Source: CF-39 sp036518215 | GTDB lineage: Bacteria; Chloroflexota; Limnocylindria; P2-11E | Reading direction: 5' to 3' | Length of the DNA stretch: 64,000 nt | NCBI GenBank assembly: GCA_036518215.1 | Contig: DATDNP010000103.1 | Location: 7,659 to 71,658, forward strand | Shown: in pieces, positions 1 to 8,501 of the stretch | Numbering within the stretch: the stretch's first letter is position 1 | Layout: each line of letters opens with the position of its first letter | Notes under the pieces: generated by a model | Told to the model about the DNA's origin: nothing | Databases searched by the model: none | Seen by the model: only the letters and a program-made list of their open reading frames with translations | Program-made: the position numbers and the translations under genes

Positions 1-465
1 TGGGAATACATCGTGAGAGTGATGCTCGTCGGCGCGTTCCTGCTCACGAAGTACGCGATCCCCGACATGTACCGCAAACGCTGGGGGCGGATCGTGAACG
101 TCTCGTCGCTGCACGGTCTCGTCGCGTCGCCGTACAAGTCGGCGTACGTCTCCGCGAAGCACGGTCTCATGGGCCTCACGAAGACGGTCGCGCTCGAGGC
201 CGCCGACAAGGGCGTCACCGTGAACGCGATCTGCCCGAGCTACGTCCGGACGCCGCTCGTCGAGAAGCAGATCGCCGATCAGGCGCGCGTCAACAACATG
301 TCGGAGGCGGACGTCGTCGAAAAGATCATGCTCGCGCCCGCGGCGATCAAGCGGCTCCTCGAGCCGTCCGAGATCGCCGCGTACGTGGCGTTCCTCTGCA
401 CCGACGACGCGTCGGGCATCACCGGTTCCGCGCAGCTCATCGACGCGGGCTGGACCGCCCGCTGA
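1..465 (+). CDS. bdhA: 3-hydroxybutyrate dehydrogenase, C-terminal part (SDR family)
   Basis: The reading frame is open from base 1, so the N-terminal Rossmann glycine motif lies outside the window. The visible 154 residues carry the SDR catalytic set: Ser in NVSSLHG, then YVSAK with Tyr at codon 49 and Lys at codon 53. The segment SPYKSAYVSAKHGLMGLTKT, the PLVEKQI stretch and the ITGSAQLIDAGWTAR end are typical of D-3-hydroxybutyrate dehydrogenases, which oxidise 3-hydroxybutyrate to acetoacetate with NAD. The convergent acyl-CoA synthetase at 738-2684 could activate the product; that link is inference. Other short-chain dehydrogenases are the alternative. Confidence 0.85.
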   Translation, partial: WEYIVRVMLVGAFLLTKYAIPDMYRKRWGRIVNVSSLHGLVASPYKSAYVSAKHGLMGLTKTVALEAADKGVTVNAICPSYVRTPLVEKQIADQARVNNMSEADVVEKIMLAPAAIKRLLEPSEIAAYVAFLCTDDASGITGSAQLIDAGWTAR

Positions 466-484
466 GCCGCGAGCGCGAGGCGGT

Positions 485-676
485 CTAGGTCGCGACCACC
501 TGCGGGAACGGTTCGCACCGGACGATCTGCGCCTCGTGCCCGTCCGGTGTCCGCTCGTGCGAGATCGCTCGCAACGCGACGCACGAGAGACACTGTCCGA
601 CCGTCACGTCCTTGTCCCGCAGCGTGCAGTGCACCGTCCCGGCGTCGACCAGATGCTTCGTCCCAAGACCCAGCAC
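485..676 (-). CDS. small Cys-containing hypothetical protein
   Basis: I do not recognise this 63-residue protein. I chose the GTG at 676 because GGGAGGTG precedes it by about five bases; the longer frame upstream overlaps the synthetase gene and is Arg/Pro-rich shadow sequence. The protein has three well-spaced cysteines (VHCTLRD, QCLSC) and a fourth near the end (VRCEP), which would suit a small metal-binding or redox protein. It lies between two convergent metabolic genes, downstream of the synthetase on the same strand. It could be spurious. Confidence 0.45.
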   Translation of the reverse strand: MLGLGTKHLVDAGTVHCTLRDKDVTVGQCLSCVALRAISHERTPDGHEAQIVRCEPFPQVVAT

Positions 677-737
677 GGCCGCACCTCCCGGCGGGACGAT
701 GCGCCCTCGCCGGGCTCTCAGCGAGTGCCGAACGGCC

Positions 738-2684
738 CTACGAGCGTGCGCCCGCGCCGGCGGCGCGGATCTCCTCCACGGCGGCGGGGTTCTCGAGAGA
801 CGAGAGGTCGCCGAGGTCCTGTTTCCCGAGGTACGCGCCACGGATGACGCGCCGGAGGATCTTCGCGTTGCGCGTCTTCGGGAGCTGCGCGACGAAGCGG
901 ACGGCCTCCGGACGCAGCGGCTTGCCGAGCAGCTCGGCGATCTTGTCCGCCACCGAGCGCGCGAGCGCGTCGCTCGGCTCGTTCCCCGGACGCAGCACCG
1001 CGATGACGACGATGCCCTCGCCCTTGATCTCGTGCGGCACGCCGACGGCCGCCGCCTCGCTCACCGCCGGATGCGCGACGGCGGCCGATTCCACCTCGGC
1101 CGGACCGACGCGCTTGCCGGCGATCTTCAGCGTGTCGTCGCTGCGGCCCTCGATGTACCAGTAGCCCTCGTCGTCGATGCGCGCCCAATCGCCGTGTACC
1201 CACACGTCGGTGAAGCGGCTCCAGTACGTCTCGATGTACCGGCTCGTCGCGTCGCGCGCGTCCTTCCAGAACCCGCGCGTCATCCCGGGCCACGGCTTCC
1301 GGATGACGAGCTCGCCGACCGCGCCACGGACCGACCGTCCCTGGTCGTCGACGACGTCCGCGTCGATGCCGGGACACGGGCCCGCGAACGATCCGGGCTG
1401 TATGGGCGTCCACGTCGTGCACCCGAGGATGCCGCCGGATACCTCCGTGCCGCCGGAGTAGTTGATGATCGGACAGCGCGCGCCGCCGGCTTTCGTGAAG
1501 TACCACCACCACGGATCGGGATTCCACGGCTCGCCCGTGGACCCGAGCACGAAGAGCGACGACGTGTCGTGCGCTCGTACCGGCTCCTCGCCGCTCCGCA
1601 TGAGACCGCGGATCGCGGTCGGCGAGATGCCGAGATGCGTCACCTTGTGGCGCTCGACCATCGACCAGATGCGCGATGCGTCGGGGAAGTCGGGCGTCCC
1701 GTCGTACACGAAGATCGTCGCGCCGATCATGAGCCCGCCGGCGATGAGCCAGGGTCCCATCATCCAGCCGATGTCCGTGTACCAGAAGATGACGTCGCCG
1801 TCCTGCAGATCGAAGTTGTGCGCGAGGTCCTGCGCGGCCTTCACCGGGAAGCCGCCGTGTACGTGGACCGCGCCCTTCGGCTTGCCCGTCGTCCCCGAGG
1901 TGTAGATGACCATGAACGGGTCCTCGGCCGACGTATCGACGGGCGCGAGCGGCTCGCGGCCCCTGTCGACGACCTCGCGCCACGTCACGTCGCGGGACCT
2001 GCGCTCGTACGCGCGTCCGACGCGGTCCGCGACGATGACGCGCGTCACGGACGGCGCCGCATCCGCCGCAGCGTCGGCGGTCTCCTTCATCGCGACGACC
2101 TGCCCACGGCGATGGAAGCCGTCCGCGCAGATGAGGACGCTCGCCTCGCAGTCGCGGAGGCGGTTCGCGATCGCGTCGGCGCCGTAGCCCGAGAACACCG
2201 GGATGAAGACGGCGCCGACCGACCCGATCGCGAGCACCGCCACGACGCACTCGTAGGTGAGCGGCATGAACACGGCGACGCGATCGCCCTTCGCCACGCC
2301 CAGCGCACGGAGTCCCGCGGCGAACGTCCCGACGTCCCGCGCGAGCTGACCGTAGGAGATGCGCCGCACGTTGCCCTCCTCGCCCTCGGAGATCACGGCG
2401 ACGCGATCGGGGCCGCGGCGCGAACGGAGCGCTGTGGCGACGTAGTTCATGCGTCCGCCGACCCACCACGTCGTCCAGGGCATCCCCTTCGAGTCGTCGA
2501 ACACGCGCTCGTAGCGCTTCGTCCACACGAGCTCGAGGTCCCGATCGACGGCACGCCAGAAGCCGTCCAGGTCGGTCTGCGACCAGCGCAGGAACGATGC
2601 GTAATCGGCGTGGCCGGTCTGCGTCGCGAGAGCGCGGAGCCGGCTGCGGTTCAGATACCTGTCAGAAGGCGACCATGCGGGCAC
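738..2684 (-). CDS. acetyl/acetoacetyl-CoA synthetase-like AMP-forming ligase
   Basis: The 648-residue length matches acetyl-CoA and acetoacetyl-CoA synthetases. An ACS-type N-terminal cap is followed by the P-loop YTSGTTGKPKG (261-271), the substrate-pocket region FWYTDIGWMMGPW and the A10 segment PKTRNAKILRR, whose Lys608 is the adenylate-forming lysine that acetylation often controls. In acetyl-CoA synthetases the A10 motif usually reads SGK; here it is NAK. The enzyme should activate a short carboxylate with ATP and CoA in the cytoplasm. Proximity to 3-hydroxybutyrate dehydrogenase makes acetoacetate a reasonable substrate, but acetate or propionate fit equally. The GTG start at 2684 lies six bases from a TAACGT hexamer. 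Confidence 0.85.
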   Translation of the reverse strand: MPAWSPSDRYLNRSRLRALATQTGHADYASFLRWSQTDLDGFWRAVDRDLELVWTKRYERVFDDSKGMPWTTWWVGGRMNYVATALRSRRGPDRVAVISEGEEGNVRRISYGQLARDVGTFAAGLRALGVAKGDRVAVFMPLTYECVVAVLAIGSVGAVFIPVFSGYGADAIANRLRDCEASVLICADGFHRRGQVVAMKETADAAADAAPSVTRVIVADRVGRAYERRSRDVTWREVVDRGREPLAPVDTSAEDPFMVIYTSGTTGKPKGAVHVHGGFPVKAAQDLAHNFDLQDGDVIFWYTDIGWMMGPWLIAGGLMIGATIFVYDGTPDFPDASRIWSMVERHKVTHLGISPTAIRGLMRSGEEPVRAHDTSSLFVLGSTGEPWNPDPWWWYFTKAGGARCPIINYSGGTEVSGGILGCTTWTPIQPGSFAGPCPGIDADVVDDQGRSVRGAVGELVIRKPWPGMTRGFWKDARDATSRYIETYWSRFTDVWVHGDWARIDDEGYWYIEGRSDDTLKIAGKRVGPAEVESAAVAHPAVSEAAAVGVPHEIKGEGIVVIAVLRPGNEPSDALARSVADKIAELLGKPLRPEAVRFVAQLPKTRNAKILRRVIRGAYLGKQDLGDLSSLENPAAVEEIRAAGAGARS

Positions 2685-2690
2685 GCCGAA

Positions 2691-2696
2691 ACGTTA
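2691..2696 (-). promoter_or_regulatory. putative -10 element (TAACGT), leaderless
   Basis: TAACGT on the minus strand ends six bases before the GTG of the acyl-CoA synthetase, so transcription would begin at or next to the start codon. No Shine-Dalgarno sequence fits in between. Confidence 0.4.
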
Positions 2697-2708
2697 GCGC
2701 AGCGCGAC

Positions 2709-2714
2709 TAGGCT
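2709..2714 (+). promoter_or_regulatory. putative -10 element (TAGGCT), leaderless
   Basis: TAGGCT ends six bases before the GTG at 2721. Together with the opposing hexamer at 2691-2696 it packs two divergent promoters into a 36-bp gap. Confidence 0.35.
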
Positions 2715-2720
2715 TCGCTC

Positions 2721-3272
2721 GTGAGATTGCGACTGCCGTTCATGCGCGCGCGCTCGGAACGACGGTTCACATGGCGTGCGACGACGACCGCTCGGCCTGC
2801 GACTCCACCGCCACCGCCGATCCCGCAGCCTCGTACGCTCGTCGAGGTCATTGGCGTCGGCGCGACGGCGGTCGTCCAAGGCATCGCGCTCACGCTCCTC
2901 TCGGTCGAGCGATACGAGGAGGGGCTCATCGTGAGCTTCCGGATGGTCCGCCATCGCGGACGGGTCCAGATGGACTGGCCGTACCCATCGCTGCTCGTCA
3001 CCGTCGCACCGGCGGGCTCTGTGCCCTATCGCGTCCTCGCGAGGGGTGGCTCCGGAGGCGGCACGATCGCCGGCGAGATCGAGTATCGCCTCTCGTACGC
3101 GGTCGCTCCCGCACCGCCCGCAGGCGCGCTGGATCTCTCCGTCGAGGTGAGCGAGATCGCGTGGGAGCGGACACGTGGGACACGTGCCGAGATCGTGTCG
3201 CGCGATCCCGGACCGTGGCGCTTCAGCGTGAGGTCAGCGAAGCGTGGTCCCGGACAAGACGATCCAGCGTGA
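2721..3272 (+). CDS. hypothetical protein, possible beta-sandwich domain
   Basis: This 183-residue protein is not recognised. The first 35 residues are Arg- and Pro-rich with no convincing membrane segment. From about residue 40 it alternates hydrophobic and polar residues (VEVIGVGATAVV, LTLLSVERYEEGLIVSFRMV), as in an immunoglobulin-like beta-sandwich. The GTG start has no Shine-Dalgarno but sits six bases from a TAGGCT hexamer. Its 3' end overlaps a minus-strand small gene by 50 bases. Confidence 0.55.
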   Translation: MRLRLPFMRARSERRFTWRATTTARPATPPPPPIPQPRTLVEVIGVGATAVVQGIALTLLSVERYEEGLIVSFRMVRHRGRVQMDWPYPSLLVTVAPAGSVPYRVLARGGSGGGTIAGEIEYRLSYAVAPAPPAGALDLSVEVSEIAWERTRGTRAEIVSRDPGPWRFSVRSAKRGPGQDDPA

Positions 3273-3429
3273 CGCACACGTTGTTGTGCCAGCAGTGACG
3301 ACCGGGCGCGTGACCGGGACAGTAGCCGTACGTCCCCGAATGCTCGATGAGCGTGCCGAGCTCGCCCGGCACCGTGCTCGCCACGTGTGAGGGCGCGACG
3401 CACACGTAGCGAACGACGATGTGCGCCAT
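3223..3429 (-). CDS. small Cys/His-containing hypothetical protein
   Basis: I start this 68-residue protein at the ATG at 3429; a longer in-frame start exists at 3486. The middle has a dense Cys/His cluster (YGYCPGHAPGRHCWHNNVC), which suggests metal binding, and an earlier Cys in VRYVCVAP. I recognise no family. The end overlaps the plus-strand gene at 2721-3272 by 50 bases, so at least one of the two may be mis-called. The Cys/His spacing and non-repetitive composition favour a real product. Confidence 0.45.
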   Translation of the reverse strand: MAHIVVRYVCVAPSHVASTVPGELGTLIEHSGTYGYCPGHAPGRHCWHNNVCVTLDRLVRDHASLTSR

Positions 3430-3691
3430 GTCGGTACGCGAGGTGCCGCGCAACAGAAGGGCGCGCGCGAGCGTCGCCTGTGCCACGGTGTCACGGTAGA
3501 TGTCCCGAGACGCGCGTTCTGTCAGGCGCGCGTCGCTGCTCGGATGGGGCAGACCCCTAGGTGCGACCGCAAACGCTCAGGCGCACGGGGCTCCGGTGTG
3601 GCAGGGAGCTGACGCAGCCGGGTCGGCGGCATCAGCTGCTGAGCCACTGAAGAGGCGGCGGTCGCTCACACGTCGAGCGGACGGCCGGCGG
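3430..3691. other. intergenic stretch, no gene supported
   Basis: These 262 bases separate two minus-strand genes. Several short GC-rich inverted repeats are present and a GCCACTG string resembles part of a cobalamin riboswitch, but no full riboswitch core can be assembled and neither neighbour suggests one. The reading frames here have shadow-type Arg-rich composition. Confidence 0.4.
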
Positions 3692-4027
3692 TCAGCGCAC
3701 CGGGTCGATCAACCAGTCGAAGTGAAGCCAGATGACGCGCGAGTAGCGGAGGATGAAGGGCGCGAGGAGGAGGTAGAGGGCGCCGCCGCCGAGCAGCGCG
3801 ACCGCGGTGTCGACGCCGCGCCACAGGAGCGCGATGACGATGAGACCGAACGTCGGGACCGCCAGCATGTATGAGACGACCATCGCGCCCGTGAAGTAGC
3901 CCGGCTCACGCTCGAACACGAGGCCGCAGTCGGGACACCGCTCGTTCATCGTCATGAAGGAGCGCCATACCCTCCCGCGCAGACAGCGCGGGCATCGCAG
4001 CGCCAGCGCCGCGCGAAGCCGCGACAT
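3692..4027 (-). CDS. DUF983 family zinc-ribbon membrane protein
   Basis: The N-terminus (111 residues in all) carries two CxxC pairs (CPRC at about 13-16 and CPDC at about 33-36) in the DUF983 arrangement, followed by EREPGYFTGAMVVSY and two membrane helices. Family members are small inner-membrane proteins of unknown role, often near cytochrome oxidase or envelope genes. The ATG overlaps the preceding gene's TGA by one base, so it is translated as the last gene of the overlapping operon that starts at 8501. Confidence 0.75.
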   Translation of the reverse strand: MSRLRAALALRCPRCLRGRVWRSFMTMNERCPDCGLVFEREPGYFTGAMVVSYMLAVPTFGLIVIALLWRGVDTAVALLGGGALYLLLAPFILRYSRVIWLHFDWLIDPVR

Positions 4028-4704
4028 CAGACGTAGCCGAGGACGATCGCGGCGAGCACGATCCCGAGAGCCGCGAGGACGATGAGCGCGAGCGGGACAA
4101 GATAGAAGAGCACCACCGCGACGAGGAGGATCCGGAATGCCCGAGCGCCGGCGACCTCGTAGTGCACCTCGATGGCGCGGTACGTGATGAGCCCGAGCCA
4201 CGCGAGGCACACGAGGCCGATGAGCGAGGCGACGTTCGCGAGGTCGGGGAGATCTCCGAGCGCGAGCGTCGCCGCGTCCGCCGGCACGAGCGCGAGCGCG
4301 GTGGCATACGCGAAGAGCACGAAGAGCGGAGCGAACGGCCGCGTGACGCCCGCGAGCCGCGCGGACGCGTGCACCGCGGTCGATCCGAGAAGCCAGACGA
4401 AGAACGGCGAGAGCGCCGTGGCCGTGACGACGGCCTCGAACGAGCGCTGCACGAGGTACACGATCACGCTCGTGCGGTCGCGGCCGAGCGCGTCGAGCAT
4501 GAAGATGACGAACGGATGACGCGTCGGGCCGAAGAAGAAGTCGTTCACGCTCGTCTCGGTGAGCGTCCGGTACGCGACGGTCGTCGAGAGCGCCGTCGTG
4601 ACGCCCACGAGGAAGAGCCCGACGAAACCGTTCCCGCGCGCGAGGACGAGCGGCACGCCCGTTCGCGGCGAGCGCACGAGCGCGGTGAGCGGGTCGACCA
4701 TCAC
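4027..4704 (-). CDS. Yip1-domain-like polytopic membrane protein
   Basis: This 225-residue protein has about five hydrophobic helices separated by short loops and starts with VDPLTALVRSP, the pattern of bacterial YIP1-family integral membrane proteins. No catalytic residues are apparent. The GTG start at 4704 overlaps the TGA of the deacetylase-like gene (GTGA), so the two are probably translationally coupled. Function is unknown. Confidence 0.6.
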   Translation of the reverse strand: MMVDPLTALVRSPRTGVPLVLARGNGFVGLFLVGVTTALSTTVAYRTLTETSVNDFFFGPTRHPFVIFMLDALGRDRTSVIVYLVQRSFEAVVTATALSPFFVWLLGSTAVHASARLAGVTRPFAPLFVLFAYATALALVPADAATLALGDLPDLANVASLIGLVCLAWLGLITYRAIEVHYEVAGARAFRILLVAVVLFYLVPLALIVLAALGIVLAAIVLGYV

Positions 4705-5768
4705 CAGGCCGCGGCGAGCGCCGCGCGCACGGCCTCATCCGTCTCGCGGTCGACCTCCGCGCGTTCCGCGCCGGACCAGCGCGGCGGGTCGGCGTCGTGC
4801 AGGTCCTCGGGGATCGGCGCGTTCAGCATGACGAGGTATTCGAGCGACCACGTCCGCCGCACCGCATCGAGCGAATAGCCGCCACCACCCATCGCGATCC
4901 ACGGATACGGGAGCGACGCGAAGAGACGGACCGCGTGCTCGCGCGCGTGCGTGGAGATCTGCAGATGGGTGAGCGGGTCGGTGAAGTGCGGATCGATACC
5001 CTGCTGCGTCACGAGCACGTCGGGCCGGTAGCGCGTCACGAGCTCGGGCACGATCGCGTCGAAGGCGCGGATGTAGGCCGGGTCGTCGGTGAACGGCGGG
5101 AGCGCGACGTTGATGCTGTATCCCTTGCCGGCGCCGCGGCCGTTCTCGTCGGCGAACCCCGTGCCGGGAAAGAGCGCGCGACCGGTCTCGTGCAGGCTGA
5201 TCGTGAGCACGGCGTCCGTGTCGTAGAACGCCGCCTGCACGCCGTCGCCGTGGTGCGCGTCGATGTCGACGTACGCGACGCGCATGCCGCGGTCGGCCAG
5301 CAGCCCGCACACGATGGCAGGGTCGTTGTAGATGCAGAAGCCGGACGCGCGGCGCCGCTTCGCGTGATGCAGTCCGCCCGCGTAGTTCACGGCGACGCGC
5401 AGACGCCCGCCGATGACCTCCTCCATCGCGACGAGCGTCGCGCCGGTCGTCAGAAGGCTCACCTCATGCATGCCCGCGAACGGTGGCGTATCACCCCATG
5501 GGTCCATGCCCCACTCCGAGTAGTCGCTGTCGGGATCGGCGGACGCCTGCATCACGGCCTCGACGTAGTCGGGCGCGTGGATCCGCTCGATCTCGTCGCG
5601 CGTCGCCTCGCGCGCGGGCAGCACGCGGGCACCCGGACGCTCGAACGCGCCAAGCCGCACCAGGGTGTCGTGGACGCCGACGAGACGGATGGGCTTCAGC
5701 GGATGGTCCTCGCGGTAGACGTGGCGCGCGACGCGCTCGTCCCAGATGAACCCCGCGCCGAGGCTCAT
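4701..5768 (-). CDS. histone deacetylase-family / AcuC-like deacetylase
   Basis: The 355-residue protein matches class I HDAC/AcuC proteins in length. It has the family landmarks: GGLHHAKRRRASGFCIYND with the catalytic HH pair, the zinc site DIDAHHGDGVQAAFY, and the GGGGYSLDAVRRTW loop near the C-terminus. Such enzymes remove acetyl groups from lysine or polyamines; AcuC regulates acetyl-CoA synthetase in Bacillus. The ATG at 5768 overlaps the folA stop (ATGA); a longer frame to 5861 lies inside folA and is rejected. An acetyl-CoA synthetase-like gene lies 2 kb downstream, so a regulatory link is possible but unproven. Confidence 0.85.
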   Translation of the reverse strand: MSLGAGFIWDERVARHVYREDHPLKPIRLVGVHDTLVRLGAFERPGARVLPAREATRDEIERIHAPDYVEAVMQASADPDSDYSEWGMDPWGDTPPFAGMHEVSLLTTGATLVAMEEVIGGRLRVAVNYAGGLHHAKRRRASGFCIYNDPAIVCGLLADRGMRVAYVDIDAHHGDGVQAAFYDTDAVLTISLHETGRALFPGTGFADENGRGAGKGYSINVALPPFTDDPAYIRAFDAIVPELVTRYRPDVLVTQQGIDPHFTDPLTHLQISTHAREHAVRLFASLPYPWIAMGGGGYSLDAVRRTWSLEYLVMLNAPIPEDLHDADPPRWSGAERAEVDRETDEAVRAALAAAW

Positions 5769-6265
5769 CCGCGGCGGCTCGCGCGGTCGAGCGTGAGGAA
5801 GCGGAACGCGTACGGATGCCGCTCGTCCTCGGGATGCTCGACGCGCTCGACCTCGCGCCACTCGCCGAGGTCGAGCTCGGGGAAGAACGTGTCGCCGCCG
5901 GCGTCCGCGTCGACCTCCGTGAGATAGAGGCGATCGGCCATCGGAAGGAACATCCGGAAGATCTCGGCGCCACCGAAGACGATGATCTCGGGCGCGTCGC
6001 CCGCGAGACGCATCGCCTCGTCGACGGTCCGCGCGACGAGAACACCTTCGGGATGGAACGACGCGTCGCGCGTGAGCACGATGTTGGTCCGCCGCGGCAA
6101 CGGCTTCCCGATCGAGTCGTACGTGCGGCGCCCCATGATGAGCGGCTTCCCGGTCGTGAGCTCGCGCACATGCTTCATGTCGTCGGGCAGGCGCCAGGGG
6201 AGGTGCCCATCCCTCCCGATGACGCGCTTACGGTCGTACGCGACGACGAAGGCGATCCGGCTCAC
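5765..6265 (-). CDS. folA: dihydrofolate reductase
   Basis: This 166-residue enzyme has the DHFR hallmarks: AYDRKRVIGRDGHLPWRLPDD at the N-terminus with the active-site acidic residue, IMGRRTYDSIGKPLPRR for NADPH binding, and FGGAEIFRMFLP. It reduces dihydrofolate to tetrahydrofolate, regenerating the cofactor oxidised by thymidylate synthase. The GTG at 6265 overlaps the thyA TGA (GTGA), the usual thyA-folA coupling. The same frame continues upstream through thyA, but that part is a shadow. Confidence 0.93.
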   Translation of the reverse strand: MSRIAFVVAYDRKRVIGRDGHLPWRLPDDMKHVRELTTGKPLIMGRRTYDSIGKPLPRRTNIVLTRDASFHPEGVLVARTVDEAMRLAGDAPEIIVFGGAEIFRMFLPMADRLYLTEVDADAGGDTFFPELDLGEWREVERVEHPEDERHPYAFRFLTLDRASRRG

Positions 6266-7164
6266 ACCGCCATTTTGGCTTCGATGGGCGGATGGTGCTG
6301 GTACTGCTCGAGCCGCGCCACCGCGTCGAGGAGCGGCCCGGGCTTCTCGCCCGCGCGGGCCCGCGTCACGATCTCGCGGTAACGCTCGACGACGTCGTCG
6401 AGCGAACGGAGCGACGGGTCGAGCGCGAGACGCGGTGACGGATACGGGTCGCGGCGGAGCTGCTCGGCCGCTGCGTCGAAATGGTCGCGGTACACGTGCG
6501 CGTCGCCGAGCACGTGCACGAACTCGTGCGGCAGGTAGTCGTGGAACTGCGCGACGAGATGGAGCAGCAGCGCGTACTCGGCCATGTTGAACGGCACGCC
6601 GAGGAAGAGGTCGCAGCTGCGCTGGTACATCGCGAGCGAGAGCTTCGGCCGGTCCGCCGGCGACTCCGGTGGCGCGACGAAGAACTGGAAGATGGCGTGG
6701 CACGCCGGGAGGCTCGTGTCGTCGAGCTCGCCGGGATTCCACGCCGTCACCACGTGACGGCGGCTCTCCGGCCGCGTCCGCAGCTGGTCGATCACCTCGC
6801 GCAGCTGATCGACGTGACGTCCGTTCGGCGCGATCCAGTCGCGCCACTGCTGGCCGTAATTCCGGCCGGCGTCCCCATCGAAGCGCGCCTTCGGGAGCCA
6901 GTACGGGGCGTACGCGTTGCCGTCCCAGATCCGCACGCCAAGCGCATGGAGCTCGTTCACGTCGGACGAACCCGCGAGGAACCAGAGGAGCTCCGCGAGC
7001 ACCGAGCGGAACGCGAGCCGCTTCGTGGTCACCGCCGGGAAGCCGTCGCGCATCCGAAAGCGCATGACCTCGCCGAAGATCGCGCGCGTGCCCGTGCCCG
7101 TGCGGTCGTCGCGGTCGACGCCCGTGTCCATCGCCTTGCGCAGGACGTCGAGGTACGGTCTCAC
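6262..7164 (-). CDS. thyA: thymidylate synthase
   Basis: At 300 residues this is somewhat longer than the 264-residue E. coli enzyme. It shows the catalytic Cys155 in LPACHAIFQ, the phosphate-binding RRHVVTAWNP segment and the folate-binding YQRSCDLFLGVPFNMAEY block. It methylates dUMP to dTMP using methylenetetrahydrofolate, and folA follows directly. The start is a GTG overlapping the stop of the upstream serine hydrolase. A thymidine kinase gene at 16892 shows that the organism also salvages thymidine. Confidence 0.95.
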   Translation of the reverse strand: MRPYLDVLRKAMDTGVDRDDRTGTGTRAIFGEVMRFRMRDGFPAVTTKRLAFRSVLAELLWFLAGSSDVNELHALGVRIWDGNAYAPYWLPKARFDGDAGRNYGQQWRDWIAPNGRHVDQLREVIDQLRTRPESRRHVVTAWNPGELDDTSLPACHAIFQFFVAPPESPADRPKLSLAMYQRSCDLFLGVPFNMAEYALLLHLVAQFHDYLPHEFVHVLGDAHVYRDHFDAAAEQLRRDPYPSPRLALDPSLRSLDDVVERYREIVTRARAGEKPGPLLDAVARLEQYQHHPPIEAKMAV

Positions 7165-8501
7165 GCCCTCGCCCTCCGATACACGCGACCACCGACACGC
7201 AGGTACGTCACCTGTCCGTTCGAGCGAAGGAACTCGCCGCGCGTGTCCTTCAACGGGCCGTCGAGGAGCGTGAACTGGTCGTCCGACGTGAACGCGACGC
7301 GCGACGGCGGCGGATCCTGCGGCGGCGGCGTCACCTTCAGCTTGTTGTGCGAGAACGACCGGTACACGAGCCCCGTGTCGGCAAGCTCGAGCTCCGCGTC
7401 GGAGAGCTCCGCGCTGTAGCGGCCGGCGAGCGCCTCATACCGTGGACGATCGAGCTCGACGTAGACGGGCTCGGGCTGCACGATGCCCAGCAGCTCTCGC
7501 TGCCACCACTTCGTGACCTCGCCGTGCAGCAGACCGCCGCGGACGGAGTTCGTCTCGACGGCGATGGCGGAGTTGCGGTCCGGCGCGAGCATGAGCACGC
7601 CCTGCTGTCCGATGGCGACGCCGCCGTGGTACTGCAGCCACGTGCCCTGCACATCGCGCAGGAACCACGCGATCCCGACCTTCCGGTCGAGGTCCGCGTC
7701 CGCCATCGGCGTGCGCATGAGGTCGAGCGTTTGCTTCGAGAGGAGGCGCGTGCCGTCGGGCGCGTTGCCATCCCCGAGATGGAAGCGCGCGTAGCGCATG
7801 AGGTCGCGCGCGGTCGACACCACGCCGCCGACGGGCGCCGTCGCGCGCGGGAACGCCCATGGCGTCGCGACGCGAGGCGTCTCATCGATGATCTGGTGGC
7901 CGACCGACGTGCGATGCACGATCGCCTCGCCGGCCGACATGACGGTGTGATCCATGCCGAGCGGCGCGAAGAGGAGCGCGCGCATCGCTTCCTCGTACGT
8001 GCCCCCCGTGACGACCTCGATGATCCGCCCCAGCACCGTGAACGACGAATTCGAGTAGTGCCAGATCTCGCCGAGGGGAGTCAGCTGCTCGAGCTCGACC
8101 ATCGCGTCGACGTAGCGCGCGAGCGCGTCCTCGCCGTTCCCGAAATCGGCGAAGCAGTCCCCGAGCCAGCCACCGGTGTGCGTGACGAGGTGCTTCACCG
8201 TCGCGCGCTTCGCGGCCTCCGCGTCCTTCAGCTGGAACGAAGGCAGGTACGCACGGACGGGCGCATCGAGCGCGACGTCACCACGCTCGACGAGGCGCAT
8301 GATGACCGTCGCGGTCATCGTCTTCGTCACGGACGCGATCTGGAAGAGCGTGTCGGCGTCGACGTCGAGCGGATGATCGACATTCGTGACGCCCCACCCG
8401 CCGAGATCCTCGCGCCGATCGTGCCAGAGACCGATCGCGACACCGGGCACGTGATAGCGCGACATCGCGTCGCGCACGAGGCTGTCGAGGCGGGGATCCA
8501 C
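7161..8501 (-). CDS. beta-lactamase-related serine hydrolase (class C/PBP-like)
   Basis: The N-terminal 350 residues form a serine beta-lactamase-like domain with the SxxK motif SVTK (Ser57, Lys60), YSN at 149-151 and a later HGG motif near 297. A C-terminal domain of about 100 residues, rich in beta strands, resembles the lipocalin-like extension of family S12 esterases and peptidases. No signal peptide is visible, so a cytoplasmic esterase or peptidase is more likely than an antibiotic-degrading enzyme. It leads the operon that runs to 3692. A GGCTAG/CTAGCC dyad and a TAGCAT hexamer sit just before the GTG start. Confidence 0.8.
   Translation of the reverse strand: MDPRLDSLVRDAMSRYHVPGVAIGLWHDRREDLGGWGVTNVDHPLDVDADTLFQIASVTKTMTATVIMRLVERGDVALDAPVRAYLPSFQLKDAEAAKRATVKHLVTHTGGWLGDCFADFGNGEDALARYVDAMVELEQLTPLGEIWHYSNSSFTVLGRIIEVVTGGTYEEAMRALLFAPLGMDHTVMSAGEAIVHRTSVGHQIIDETPRVATPWAFPRATAPVGGVVSTARDLMRYARFHLGDGNAPDGTRLLSKQTLDLMRTPMADADLDRKVGIAWFLRDVQGTWLQYHGGVAIGQQGVLMLAPDRNSAIAVETNSVRGGLLHGEVTKWWQRELLGIVQPEPVYVELDRPRYEALAGRYSAELSDAELELADTGLVYRSFSHNKLKVTPPPQDPPPSRVAFTSDDQFTLLDGPLKDTRGEFLRSNGQVTYLRVGGRVYRRARA

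Noticed and set aside
612..2711. 699-residue plus-strand frame opposite the acyl-CoA synthetase
   Set aside because: Arg/Asp/Val-rich antisense composition typical of high-GC shadows; the minus frame encodes a clear synthetase.
3430..3691. possible cobalamin-type riboswitch (GCCACTG, GCTGACGCAGCC strings)
   Set aside because: The pieces are not in the right order or spacing, and the adjacent genes have no B12 link.
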